Source: Sergeia podlipaevii
Lineage: Eukaryota > Euglenozoa > Kinetoplastea > Trypanosomatida > Trypanosomatidae
Length of the DNA stretch: 64,000 bases
Assembly (NCBI GenBank): GCA_030849805.1
Contig: JASANZ010002194.1
Coordinates: 1-64,000, forward strand
Reading direction: 5' to 3'
The notes under the pieces were generated by a model, which worked only from the letters and a program-made list of their open reading frames with translations, searched no databases and had not been told where the DNA came from. This document shows positions 51,187-61,500 of the stretch, in pieces. Position 1 is the stretch's first letter. Every line of letters begins with the position of its first letter. The position numbers were made by a program, and so were the translations under genes.

Positions 51187-51499
51187 GGGGCTATGTGCAA
51201 CACACGCAGTCTTCTAAGTAAAACAGCAGATACATTTTTATGTAAAAAGTATATATAATTCCTTCAAAAAACAAAGGTAGAAAATTCTCTTTAATGAATA
51301 AGAAGAAAGTATGAAAAGAGATGTATTTCTCTTTCAAATAGCTACTTTACATGTACAAACGCATTGCAAAAAAAAAAAATAGTGGGCAAACGGAACGGAA
51401 ACGTGGTGTATCAAAGATGCTGTACCAGCCTGTCTCCTAAGAGCAAGAAAACGAAAGAGGTACGCTGTAGCAGAAGACTATTTGGGCGACCTCTAGTCA

Positions 51500-53458
51500 C
51501 TACTGCTGAGTAAGGAATACAGATGAGTCTTGAGTAGCAACTTCTTGCCGCATTGCACTTAACTCAACCGCATCGGCAGCAGTGCTCTGAGTGGCCATCG
51601 CAGCCGCCCTCTTCCCTTGCAGCTGCTGCTGTTGCTGGATGCGCTTAAACAGATTACGGATGACCCGCTCCTTCTCATTCCACGACATTTGTGAAATCTT
51701 CACCTCCTGCAGCTCCTTCGCCGAGGGAGGGCTGGGCATGCTAAAGAGAGCGTGACCGTGAAGTCGTGTATCCTCAAAGTATTGCGTGCCCCCATCCTCT
51801 TCTCCCACTTCTCCTGTATTGTTGAAGCCACCGCCATCGTTCCCACCCCGCAGACCCACCGCTTGAGTACCTTTGCTAGACCCCACCGTTCGCACTAGTG
51901 CGTACCCGGAACTTCCATTGGGCGAAGTAGTGCCCAGGGGTATAGGTGGTAGGGAGTGACGCTCTTCGCTGTCAGAGAGTAGCACGGGAAACCCACGACG
52001 ATCGGTGCCCCAACGGCGACCACCAACGCCGCTGCTGCTCCTCGTGCTTTCTGTACTATTGCCGTTGTTGTCTGTTAGCATCAGTCGCATCTGGGTTTCC
52101 AAGCGCAGCGTTGAGCTAGTTGTGTGCGCGGCATTGTTGCCTGTTCCGCACGTGAGCCCTAAAACTCCCCTACGGCGCTCTTCGATGATTTGACCACGGA
52201 CGTGCGTAAGGGCCTCGTGGAAGAAAACCTCCAGATCTGCTCGCTGGGCAAGCACCGCACTAGACGCCGCACGCAGTCGTGAGAGCTCACCGTGCAACTG
52301 TTTCGCATCTCTGCGTGCGCTATCTCGCTCCATTATGAGCGTGGCCACCTGAAGTTCGTGCGCCTTCGCCTCCTTTGCAATTCGCTGCTCGTAGTCCCTC
52401 ACAATGCTATCGAGGTTGTCCTCAACAATCTTCACCTGACGCTTCAAGTCCACGATTTCCTTCCGCTGTTTTACGCTACGGCTTATCAGCTCCTCTTCCG
52501 TTGCCTTGGCAAGCTGCATCTCACGCCTCAAAGTTGTGTTATGTTGTTCTAGTGATGTGGTTCGCTCACGCGATACTTCCATGTCCTTTGCGAGGAGAAC
52601 CTTATCCTTGACAAGATCAAAGTTCTGTTCATTCACCTCGCGGGTGCGCTTGTCAAGCAGCTGTGTTGCCTTTACCATCACATTACGCTCGTGTGTCTGG
52701 CGTAGTTCCTCCTCTATAGAGCGCAGTTTCACACGGTTCTCTAGCATTTCCAGCTTCGCCTCTCGAGCTGCGTTTCGATGGAGCAACACATCCTCGTCAT
52801 ACTTCTTCTGCATCACGGTGATGCGCTCTTCGACGTCCTCCTTCATGTCCACGAACTGAGCGACACCGTGCAGTTTCACAGCGAGTTCACGCACCGTGCC
52901 CTGAAGCTGTTTGATCGTATCATCTCTCTGCCGTATCGCTCGTTGTGATTCCCAGAGCATGTGCTTCACCTTGAGAATGTTCGTTTCGGTGGTGAGATCC
53001 GTTATTGGGCTGCTGGGGGTCTGAACTAGGGGGGAGGACAAATGCGTAGGTGACGCTGGGGCCGGCACTCGGCTCGCACTGATGATCACGCTGTCTACAT
53101 TACTAGGATTGGCATCGTTGCCTAATGAAAGTCTCGTAAAACCACTAGATGAAAGCGCCAAAGCGGCAGCCAACTCGACGTTGCCTCTGCTTGAGCTAGC
53201 CTGCTGTTCATGAGCAGAGCTTTGAAGACTGCCAGCGACACTGTTGGTGGCATCTACGTCGCGGCCTGGCATCAGCATCGAACTGTACCCCACCACAGGC
53301 GCTTGTGTTTGCCCTCCTAGCCGTATTGGGCCGCCAGCGACACCATTGTTGCTGTCATTGTTGGAGTCGAGTGATAGGTGCTCATCTGTAGTGAGGTCTA
53401 GTGCCATCTTCACTGACCGACGTCGCGGTTGACTCGGCGCCGGAGAGGAAGAAGACAT
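51500..53458 (-). CDS. Coiled-coil protein, BBOF1-like (652 aa)
   Basis: This encodes 652 residues. The first 155 are disordered and Ser/Asn-rich. Residues about 160-425 form a continuous coiled coil. The order LLDKRTREVNEQN, then a Glu/Lys-rich stretch with SVKQRKEIVDLKRQV, then DLEVFFHEALTHVR, resembles basal body-orientation factor 1 (BBOF1/CCDC176), where a TREVxEEN motif is followed by coiled coil and a FF-x-DAL helix. BBOF1 supports cilia in animals. The match is by pattern and is moderate. The tail is Gly/Ser/Thr-rich with a Gln run near residue 615. The ATG at 53458 lies about 50 bases after an AG at 53510-53511 that follows a good pyrimidine tract. Confidence 0.6.
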   Translation of the reverse strand: MSSSSPAPSQPRRRSVKMALDLTTDEHLSLDSNNDSNNGVAGGPIRLGGQTQAPVVGYSSMLMPGRDVDATNSVAGSLQSSAHEQQASSSRGNVELAAALALSSSGFTRLSLGNDANPSNVDSVIISASRVPAPASPTHLSSPLVQTPSSPITDLTTETNILKVKHMLWESQRAIRQRDDTIKQLQGTVRELAVKLHGVAQFVDMKEDVEERITVMQKKYDEDVLLHRNAAREAKLEMLENRVKLRSIEEELRQTHERNVMVKATQLLDKRTREVNEQNFDLVKDKVLLAKDMEVSRERTTSLEQHNTTLRREMQLAKATEEELISRSVKQRKEIVDLKRQVKIVEDNLDSIVRDYEQRIAKEAKAHELQVATLIMERDSARRDAKQLHGELSRLRAASSAVLAQRADLEVFFHEALTHVRGQIIEERRRGVLGLTCGTGNNAAHTTSSTLRLETQMRLMLTDNNGNSTESTRSSSGVGGRRWGTDRRGFPVLLSDSEERHSLPPIPLGTTSPNGSSGYALVRTVGSSKGTQAVGLRGGNDGGGFNNTGEVGEEDGGTQYFEDTRLHGHALFSMPSPPSAKELQEVKISQMSWNEKERVIRNLFKRIQQQQQLQGKRAAAMATQSTAADAVELSAMRQEVATQDSSVFLTQQ

Positions 53459-54093
53459 GGTCGGGTTTGCAATGTGATATCGTGTAGATAAAACTAGTGC
53501 TTCCCCCTTCTAGTACGTGAACAATGAAAAGAAAAGAAGATATTTTAAAGCTAACAAATATATATATGTAGATGTGGCACCGCGCTTTGCAAATGCTTGT
53601 GTGAGAAGATGAAGTATGTGTGGGTGAAAAAAAAAATACTCTTCTCACACAGTGCCACTCTTGTTTCACTTTCCTAGTAGCAAAGCAACAACAGTAAAAA
53701 AAAAAAAACATAATAAAAAGAATTTAGTTGCATATGACAGTTGAAATGCTGGTGCATACATCATTATTCGTAGAAGTTTGTAGAGAAAGAAAAGGGCTCA
53801 AATGCCATCACAGAAAGGTAAGTATAACCGTCATAACTGACCACATAGTACGCAATTTGATATGTTTATGCAGAAAAAAAATATATATATAGCTCATAAA
53901 TAATTGTAGAAGAACGCAAACCATATCAAATGCAAAAAAAGGAAAAGAAAAAGAAAAAGAGAATATCCCGCCTTTTAGTATGCTATCTGTGCGCTTTCAT
54001 TGAGAGAAAAAAAAAGGGGGGCGCTGAGTATAACAAAAAAAGGAGGATGCAAAGAAAAAAATTTTCAAGCCAAAAGCAGTCACTCTCTCCTAC
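53459..54093. other. Spacer between OTU and BBOF1-like genes
   Basis: This AT-rich spacer includes the leader of the BBOF1-like gene with its acceptor (AG at 53510-53511), A runs and a TA run near 53881-53892. I see no gene. Confidence 0.6.
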
Positions 54094-54900
54094 CTACTTG
54101 GCGCGAAGTTCCTTGCGCATCTTCTCGCCTTCTTCCTGCACATACCGTCTTGCGCGGCCCAGCACATTCTCATCCCTCGTGTTAAAGAGCACTTGATCAG
54201 AGCTTTCAGAGGGAGAATTGTACATTGTATTCATGGCAATGCAATCGTAGTGGTTGCCCGTGTAAACAAGAAACGCACGCAGGTTGTAGCCTTCACCAAA
54301 TCTCTGCATTGTAGAAGACTCTAGGTCGAGCGCGATAAGCTCCACCTCGTAGATGTTACTGAGGACTTGAAGCTCAATACCGCCACCCCAAGAGTCGCTG
54401 CGCATAAGCCACGACGCGTACTGCTGAGGAGACTGCCCGATAGTGTGCTCATTGTAGAGTTCAGGATGCGACAGTACAGCCTCCACACATTGCTTGCGCA
54501 GCAGGGGGCCATCGGCGCGGTTTTTGTTCTTCAAAACATAGGCGCATGCATGAAACATACAAGAATTGTCCGCTGGGCAGATGCGACGCGTGAAATGAGC
54601 CTTCTCTGGCGCTGGAGGCACGTACTTCTCGCCCGTATTGACCACCTGCACACGTGCCTCTCCTTCTTGCACGATGAGAATATCATTCTGATGAAGTTTC
54701 ATATCTTTGAGAGGAGTGTCGTCGCTAGCCTCAATCACCTTGGGAGGAAACCCACTGAGAACCCGTATTTTGTCTGCACTGACACCCGAGAGCGCTTCTA
54801 GTTCGTACAGAACGCCAATCCAAGGGGCATCTTCGTCCAGCTCCAACTGCGCAGGGGTGCTGCTCTTGGGGTTTCTCACGCGAAGCTTAAGAATGCCCAT
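54094..54900 (-). CDS. OTU-family deubiquitinase (OTU1/YOD1 type)
   Basis: This encodes 268 residues. Residues about 1-80 match the ubiquitin-like UBX-type domain of OTU1/YOD1 (MGILKLRVRN, KIRVLSGFPPK, NDILIVQ). The OTU cysteine protease domain follows, with D111-N-S-C114 as the catalytic loop and H217 in GNHYDC. OTU1 enzymes trim ubiquitin chains and work with Cdc48/p97 in protein quality control at the endoplasmic reticulum. The C2H2 finger found at the C-terminus of yeast and animal OTU1 is absent; the protein ends in a charged helix. The start at 54900 is the first ATG at which the family domain begins; the longer upstream frame is an Ile-rich translation of an ATT repeat. Confidence 0.9.
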   Translation of the reverse strand: MGILKLRVRNPKSSTPAQLELDEDAPWIGVLYELEALSGVSADKIRVLSGFPPKVIEASDDTPLKDMKLHQNDILIVQEGEARVQVVNTGEKYVPPAPEKAHFTRRICPADNSCMFHACAYVLKNKNRADGPLLRKQCVEAVLSHPELYNEHTIGQSPQQYASWLMRSDSWGGGIELQVLSNIYEVELIALDLESSTMQRFGEGYNLRAFLVYTGNHYDCIAMNTMYNSPSESSDQVLFNTRDENVLGRARRYVQEEGEKMRKELRAK

Positions 54901-54920
54901 GACTAAAAAAATAGTAGTGA
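54901..54920 (-). other. Predicted trans-splice acceptor of the OTU gene
   Basis: A minus-strand T run ends in TTTAG at 54903-54904, two bases before the ATG. If used, the transcript would have almost no leader besides the spliced leader; an AG further upstream is the alternative. Confidence 0.4.
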
Positions 54921-54921
54921 C

Positions 54922-54944
54922 AATAATAATAATAATAATAATAA
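54922..54944. repeat. AAT trinucleotide repeat
   Basis: An AAT run (ATT on the sense strand) lies just upstream of the OTU gene acceptor and makes the false Ile-rich extension of its frame. Confidence 0.95.
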
Positions 54945-55537
54945 ATCTATACAACAATAGTGTATAAAGTACGTAAGCTTCTATGAGGTATTCATAAAGT
55001 GTCAAAAAAAAAAAACGCAGAAAAAAAGACAGTATGAAATGTTGCTACAATCGTCCTATGAGATCATGTAACTAGAGCAGGGAGCCACGTAATTACAAGC
55101 ACATGCCACAAAAACTGTTTTGTCACATTCTCTACAACACGTGTTGCACACCATCAAGTCCATTCTTCGTTGAGCATTAAGCGCTCCAGTTTCATTCTTA
55201 TGTGTTCTCCTCGGCGGCTTCATTGATACATCATTTGCAGAAATTGACATAAATTTCCGCTTCTGGGCACTCAGAGTTAAATATGAGAGGCTTTTAGAAA
55301 GACGGGGAAAGAGAAAGAAAAAGAATCATACATTTACATCACAAACCAAAAAAAAAAAAGTCATGTCCGCATCCACCAAAATAACAAATATACACGCACA
55401 CACACACGCACATATGCAGTCCAGCTTCTTTTTAAAAGAGAGGGAGACAGACATCCTCGTATCTGTCAGCGAACAACCCACTCTCCCATTCTCTCATCGT
55501 CTTGCTTCACTCTCTTTATTTCCCTCTCTTTCTCTCT
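54945..55537. other. Spacer between AK9-like and OTU genes
   Basis: This spacer contains the Cys-rich small ORF at 55056-55250 with a good pyrimidine tract upstream, and otherwise AT-rich sequence with a CA run near 55395-55408. Confidence 0.6.
55056..55250 (-). CDS. Possible small Cys-rich protein (64 aa)
   Basis: A minus-strand ORF of 64 codons starts with ATG at 55250. Upstream lies a strong pyrimidine tract (about 55290-55325) ending in AAAAG, about 35-40 bases before the ATG, as in real genes here. The second half contains eight Cys in close spacing, including C-x2-C and C-x-C pairs, which could bind zinc. GC content is intermediate. I do not recognise the family. If real, it would be a separate gene between the AK9-like and OTU genes; if not, it is part of the OTU leader region. 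Confidence 0.3.
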   Translation of the reverse strand: MSISANDVSMKPPRRTHKNETGALNAQRRMDLMVCNTCCRECDKTVFVACACNYVAPCSSYMIS

Positions 55538-58500
55538 CTATAGCACCACTGTGGATCCGCGGTTACTACTGTTACCACCACCACCACCACCAACATTCTT
55601 CAGGTGTGAGAACTCATTCACCTGAAGGAAGCCGTGATGAATCTTCTCATACTCCGCACATAACCGGTCATACTTGTCTAACGAAGCCTCCTCGTCCTTG
55701 CCTCTCTCCTCAGGTACCTCCACAGCAAGGGAACGATACAGCGTCGCGCGTGTGTCAAAGAGCTTGTAGCTATCCTTGTACTGTTGCTTTTGGATTTCAT
55801 TGTTTTCAGCATCGTTGTGCGCCTTGATGTGGAGCGCGACGTACTTCAATGCAGACTCCTCCAAAGAGAGGCCGGGGTACTTGGGCCTCACAGTGGACAC
55901 CGCGATCATGGCGCGAGCAATGGGATCGTATAGCTGGCGCCGAATGAAGTCCTCGTCTTCAATATTCTGAAGAGTTTTTGGTGGCGGGAGCGGGCACTTG
56001 CGTGTGGGCGGCATAAAGGCTCCGCCCACGTATTGCCACGGCCGGCGTAAAAAGCGCTCTGCGTGTTCCTCGTCGAGCAAAGCATAAAGCTTGCCGTCAT
56101 AGCGAACGATGTGGTCTAGCGACCCCTTCACCGCAACTGGCTCCGTGACGCCGCGCAAGCCCTTGTTCTCACGGGTATCGTAGAGCAGAACCGGGCAGCA
56201 GCCTTGCAACTCTAGTTCAAGTTCCTCCGCAGACACGTTGTCGCCAATTACAAGTCGTGAGGGCAACTGTTGCGGAAGCGGCTTCAGCGTCGTGGGGTCC
56301 GCCACCACGTGCGGATTCTCAAGGAAGCGGCTCAGGTACGCCTGATTGCTAAAGAGGTAATACTTTCCCAAGTACATGGCGCCGATAAGGGGGTCTGCTC
56401 CTCGCAGGATCACCAAGTCACCATCCTCCACCCAGCGGTAGGGGCAGTACCACTGATACTCGGAAACAGCGGCTTCAATGCCTTCGTGAGTCTGGCATGT
56501 GTTGCGCACATCCACTGGGAACGCACTCTGTTGGCGCAGCACACGCTCACGCTCGTGATCAATGAGCTCATCGACGCAGTACACAAATTCATTGAGATTC
56601 GCCTGATCGAGTGGGCAAGAAGGGCAAGGCACGGGGAGTTCACCTACGTTATGCTTCGCAATGCGCTGCAGTACCGCGCCTGCGCGCTTAGCGGCTGGGC
56701 TCGCTTGGTCCAGCATTACTGAGGCGGCCTTCACGATAGGAGCGGCACTCTTCGATGCGAGCAGCGCTTCATACTGAGCCTCAGTGCGAGGCAAGTTGAG
56801 AAGCACCGCACCGCGCTCCTTCACGTCTGCGCTAGCCAGTCGAATGGATAAGAGCCATTCAAGAAGGGCATCGTCTGCGGTTTGCTGCATAGCGGCAAGC
56901 ACAGCACTGGCGGCAAGAGAGCCCAGACGAGGATGCAATGCCGCCCACGAGAGCAGCTTCATTGGAGAAATGAAGACACTGCCAAGGTTGTGAGCTACCG
57001 ACTCAGCCAGACAGCGCGTTTTCACGCCGCCGTCATCATGGGCTTTTGCCCTAAGAACGGCGTCGTCCTCGTGAATCGAAACAACGGGGTGCACGCGCAT
57101 GGGGGGTGTGCTCGGAGGTTGCTCTGCATACAAAATAGGATTCGCAAGAAACTTGGCAAGATTGTCAAAAGTTTCAAAAAAGTAAACATACGGGCCGAGC
57201 AGCGCAGCTCGCGGTGCGTTGCGGCTCCACAAACGCCGATTGCGGCGATCGAGACGTTCCTGCATCTCTTCGAGATCGTCGGTGAGCAGCTCGGACATCT
57301 CCGGCTCCTCCTCAGCGTCCTGCTGCTGTTGTTGAGCCTCACGCATCTCGCTTGCGTTCTCTGAGTCCTCGTCATCGTCAGCGTGGCGCGTCCGCTGACG
57401 CTCCGCCACGGCCGCCTGTACAGCGCTCTGCTCGGGTCGAAGGCCAATGCCAGGGGGCATCCACTTGCAGTCGCGGCGAGCGCCATTGCGAGTGTTGTAG
57501 AGAGTGACAGGGTCCTCGCGGTAGAGCGAAGAAAGATCCGCGACGCCACGCTCGACCATGCGCAGCGCGTCGTCATAAGCGACCACCTGTGCTGAATAAA
57601 AGAAAGAAATGCGGTTCTTGAAATGGCGTGCGAGAAGGTTCAGTGTGATGCGCAGAACCGCACCCTTTGCGCGGTCCCCCTTAATCTTCGTGACCTCCAC
57701 CAGACGCTCTTCAACCCCCTCCAGAAACTCCTCAATAGCCTCGTTCTCAACGTTGATATCGCCGACTGAGCCCACCTCTCCCGCACCCGCTTCACCAGCG
57801 AGTCCGTTCTCGTCCTCACCTTCCTCACCGTCCTCCTCTTCTGGGTCAGACGGCGGGTCATCAACGCCAATGTGACGGCGACGCCACTTGCGAAGCGCAC
57901 GTTCCTTGCGCTTCAACTGACGCGCTTGCGCGCGGGCGGCCCTTGCCTCTGAAGAGCGCCGCGCCACCTCACGTGCCTTCTGCTTCTCAGCTGCAATGGC
58001 GGCCGCGCGCTGTGCGTACACCTCTGGGGTGAGAGACATGTTCAGCACTACTTCAGGCACGCAACCCTCAGCAAAAAGCACGTCAAGGTCATCCTCGGAG
58101 AACGGCGAGCATATCATGATGTACCCCTTTGATTCGAAGGGCTCGATGCGGGTGACGCAGCTGGCAAGACGCAAGTACGACTCGCTCAGACGCACCTGCT
58201 TTTCCTCCTCGTCCTCGGGTTCAAACTCCAGGTGCATGCGCAGCTGCTCCTCGAATTCCTCGTCCAGCTCGCCCTCCTCTTCGTCCTCGTCGTAGTCGCT
58301 ACGCTCCTCACGCCTGTCCCTCTCCTCAAAAATCTTCTCCGCCTCTTCCCGCAGCTTCTCTAGTCGGGCCTCCTCCTTCGCGAATTCGCGCAGTTCGGTC
58401 AAAATGCCGTGTGCGCGACGCAGGTACGGATTGGTCTCCACAGAGGAAGGACTAATGAAGATCCCATTCACCTCCGCGCCAGTGGGGGTTTGTGCTGCTT

Positions 58501-61500
58501 CCACGCAGCGCTCAAAGAACGTGCGGTCGTACGCGAAGTGCGGCACTCCAAACTCTTGCTCAATGCCAGCCGCGAGTGTCTTCTTACCGGAGTGAGTCAC
58601 ACCAGTTAGCCACACACGCGGTGGGATCGACCGTGGCGCAACAGAGTCTACGTAGCCCAGTGGATTGCGCTGGAACTTCTCACGGCACTCCTCAGACGCG
58701 AACACGTACAGATCGCCACAGTATTGGCAGCAGACGTCATTGCGGCCGCGCACAATGAGGTCCTTCTCATACAGCGTCACAGGACAGTACTGCAGACGAG
58801 AGCCAAATTGATGCAAGAAGCGCTTTAGTGGACGCAGCTGCGGGTCCATGGGCTCGAGGCGCAGCGGAGGGATGCCACCGTTGGCCTCCTCGTTATCATC
58901 TTCCTCCTCTTCCTCTTCCTCCTCCAAATCATCTCCTTGACCAAGTTCTTCATCCACAATGCCATCCATTACCTGGGCAACTCCAGAGTTCAACAGCTGC
59001 GCAATCTCGCGCACCAGCTCGAACTCCGTCTTGCCAAACGTATTGACGCGTTCAATCGCAAAATGCTGCGGCTCCAGAGCAGTCATCGCCTTCTCAGCCG
59101 CCTTATTCTTCCACGCTTTCGCAGCCGGCGCGGCAGACTCGAGCTTCTCAATGACGAAGTTGAGCACCGCATCCTTATCATCGGCCTCCTCCTCTTCCTC
59201 CTCTTGCCTTCCATCTTTAACATTGTTGCCAGCGTCCCCATGACCCCCACTCCGCGGCGTCGTGTCAAAGTGCTCCAGCACCAGCACTGTTTCAGGAAGC
59301 AGACGCTCTTCGAAGAGAAGATCAATCTTTGCCCTTTGGTCTTCTTCCACATCTGGCACAGCACGTTCCGTTTCATCTGCATTAGCCACAGTTGTGTTGG
59401 AGGTGGCATCCATAGTAAGAAGAATAGGCAACACGCTTTTGCGGGTCTCCTTGGCAGCGACAATGCGCTGAGCGACGATGTCCTCCATGCGAACTCCCTT
59501 CTTCTGCGCAGCCTGCTTCTGCTTGCGGCGCTTGCGGGCTTCACCGGTAGGGGAACCCAGCACAGGAATCACGGAAGCAGGAGCCGCGACGTTTGACCTC
59601 TTCTTGCCACCGCCTCCAGACTTGCGGCGCTTCTGTTTCTTGAGCTTTGCCTCCAGTTTTGCTCGCTTTTCCGCCCTCTCCGCCCTCACCTTCCGCTCTG
59701 TCTCTTCATAGACATGACGAGCCTCTAGTGCAGCTGCGCGAGACTGCCGCTGCGCACGCAGCTTCCCAGCGCCGCTGCCGTACTCCGCCACGGTCATGTG
59801 GGTAAGGCCCAGAGAGTCCGCCAGACGCTGCGCAATGGCCTCGCCGTTCGGTACGCTCTTCGCTGTCAAGAGAAAGAGTGTTTGACGGTCAGAAGGGTCA
59901 GCACGGAGATACTCGTGTGGGCTCGCCATGAAGCGTTCCATCTTGACTTCAGAGGCGGTGTAGTAGAGCCGGCCACGGAACACACAGGAGTAGCACGCCG
60001 CACCTTCCACAAGCACGCCGTCTTCTTGAGCGGTGACTGGGCAGTAATTCTTCCACGTGTACGACACCTCGTAGCCCTCTGCAGCAGCGGCTTCCTCCTT
60101 GATGCGGCCACGCTCCTCATCTCCAGCCAGCGTAGCCGGGAGGTTTGAAGTGTCCTTGTCAGCACTAGCGGGCTCTATAGCAGCATGTGCTGGCTGTAGC
60201 CGCAGAGCGTTCGTGATGTACCGGACAGCCTCCTCCGCGGGCGATGTTCCATCCACAGATAGTATGCGTTGCTCGGCAGCAGCAGCGTCAACATAGCGAC
60301 GAAGGCAGCTCAGACTCGTAAGAGGTCGTAAGTGCTGCAAGGCTTCCTCATCCTGCGCGGCGGTGGTGGTACGTAGCTGTCGACGGCCCTGTGCAATGAG
60401 AGCCTCCAGCAACACCTTTCTGCGCTCCGCAGCTTCCGCAGCAGGGTCGGAAGCCGCCGCCCCTGCATCATCAACATCGAAGTTGCCCTCATCTTCGCCG
60501 TTTCCACCTTGCAATCGCTCATCATTCCGGTGTTGGGCAGCAGCGGCCTCCGCCTGCACCTCCGCTTGCTCCTCCGCCTCGAGTGCTGCCAAGATAGAGT
60601 GGGCCTCTTGGGCCTGCGCTTGCGCTTTCTCTAGCTCCCCCTCTGGCAGTGCTCCCTCAGCGCTCTCAAGCTCTGCGGCGTGCTTCAAGATCTTATCACA
60701 GTCGGCACGCAGTTGCACCTTCTCTGCGTCACGCTTGCGCTTCGCTTCCTGCTTGGCGAGACTACTGAGCAACTGCTCGTGAGCACGTGATTCCGCGTCT
60801 GATAAAACGCGACTGCGCTCTGCGTACAGACGGGGGTCACAAGTAATTTCAATGAAGTTGGTGGGCACCACTGCGCTAATGACACCCATGTCATGTAGCA
60901 GTTCAGCAAGTGCCTCCTCCTGCCCAGACACCGCTGGAAGTGGTGAGTCCACATCGCTCAGGACATAACCGTAATGAGTTGCCCTGAGGGACTGTACCGC
61001 GCGTCGTATAAGCGCCGCCTGCAACGCGATGGGCACGGGCTCGCGCTTTGCTAAGTGTCGCTCCAGTTGCGCCGCCAAGGGGTCCGCCCCAAGTGTGCTG
61101 CTGCTTTCGTCTTCATCCTCATCTCCCACAAAGCCGTGGTCATCATGGTCCTCCTCCTCCTCGCCCGCAGCGTGACGGCGGGCGGCAGCAGCCTCCAGTG
61201 CGGCAAGCGCGAGCTCGAGCACATCAAGGTGCACACAGTGCAGCGCGCGCGCCAAGGCCCTGCCTATCGTCGTCTTGCCAGTGTAGCGTTGACCATGCAG
61301 AATGATACGGTTAGCGCTCACACGGCATTGCAGTACATCAACTTCGTGCTGGCGCTTCCTCAGCTCATCCACAGCGTAAAGCTCGTTTGGGTCCTTCAGC
61401 ACACGCCGTGGCGCGATGCCTTCCGTAATGCGGTCTCCGACCATAAAGAAGACGCTTCCACTCGTGTCGAAGCCAGCAGCCTGCAGAACTGGCAGCGTTG

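Larger units (their letters stand above)
50298..51499. other. Spacer upstream of the 986-aa coiled-coil gene
   Basis: This is a 1.2 kb AT-rich spacer with a TCTA repeat at 50527-50550, an AC run at 51145-51160 and an AT run at 51162-51186. A GC-rich island at 50829-50945 has an open minus-strand frame but no ATG. Confidence 0.6.

Noticed and set aside
54901..55005. 35-codon upstream extension of the OTU frame with an Ile run
   Set aside because: It is the translation of an ATT repeat and lies ahead of the likely acceptor; the family domain starts at the ATG at 54900.
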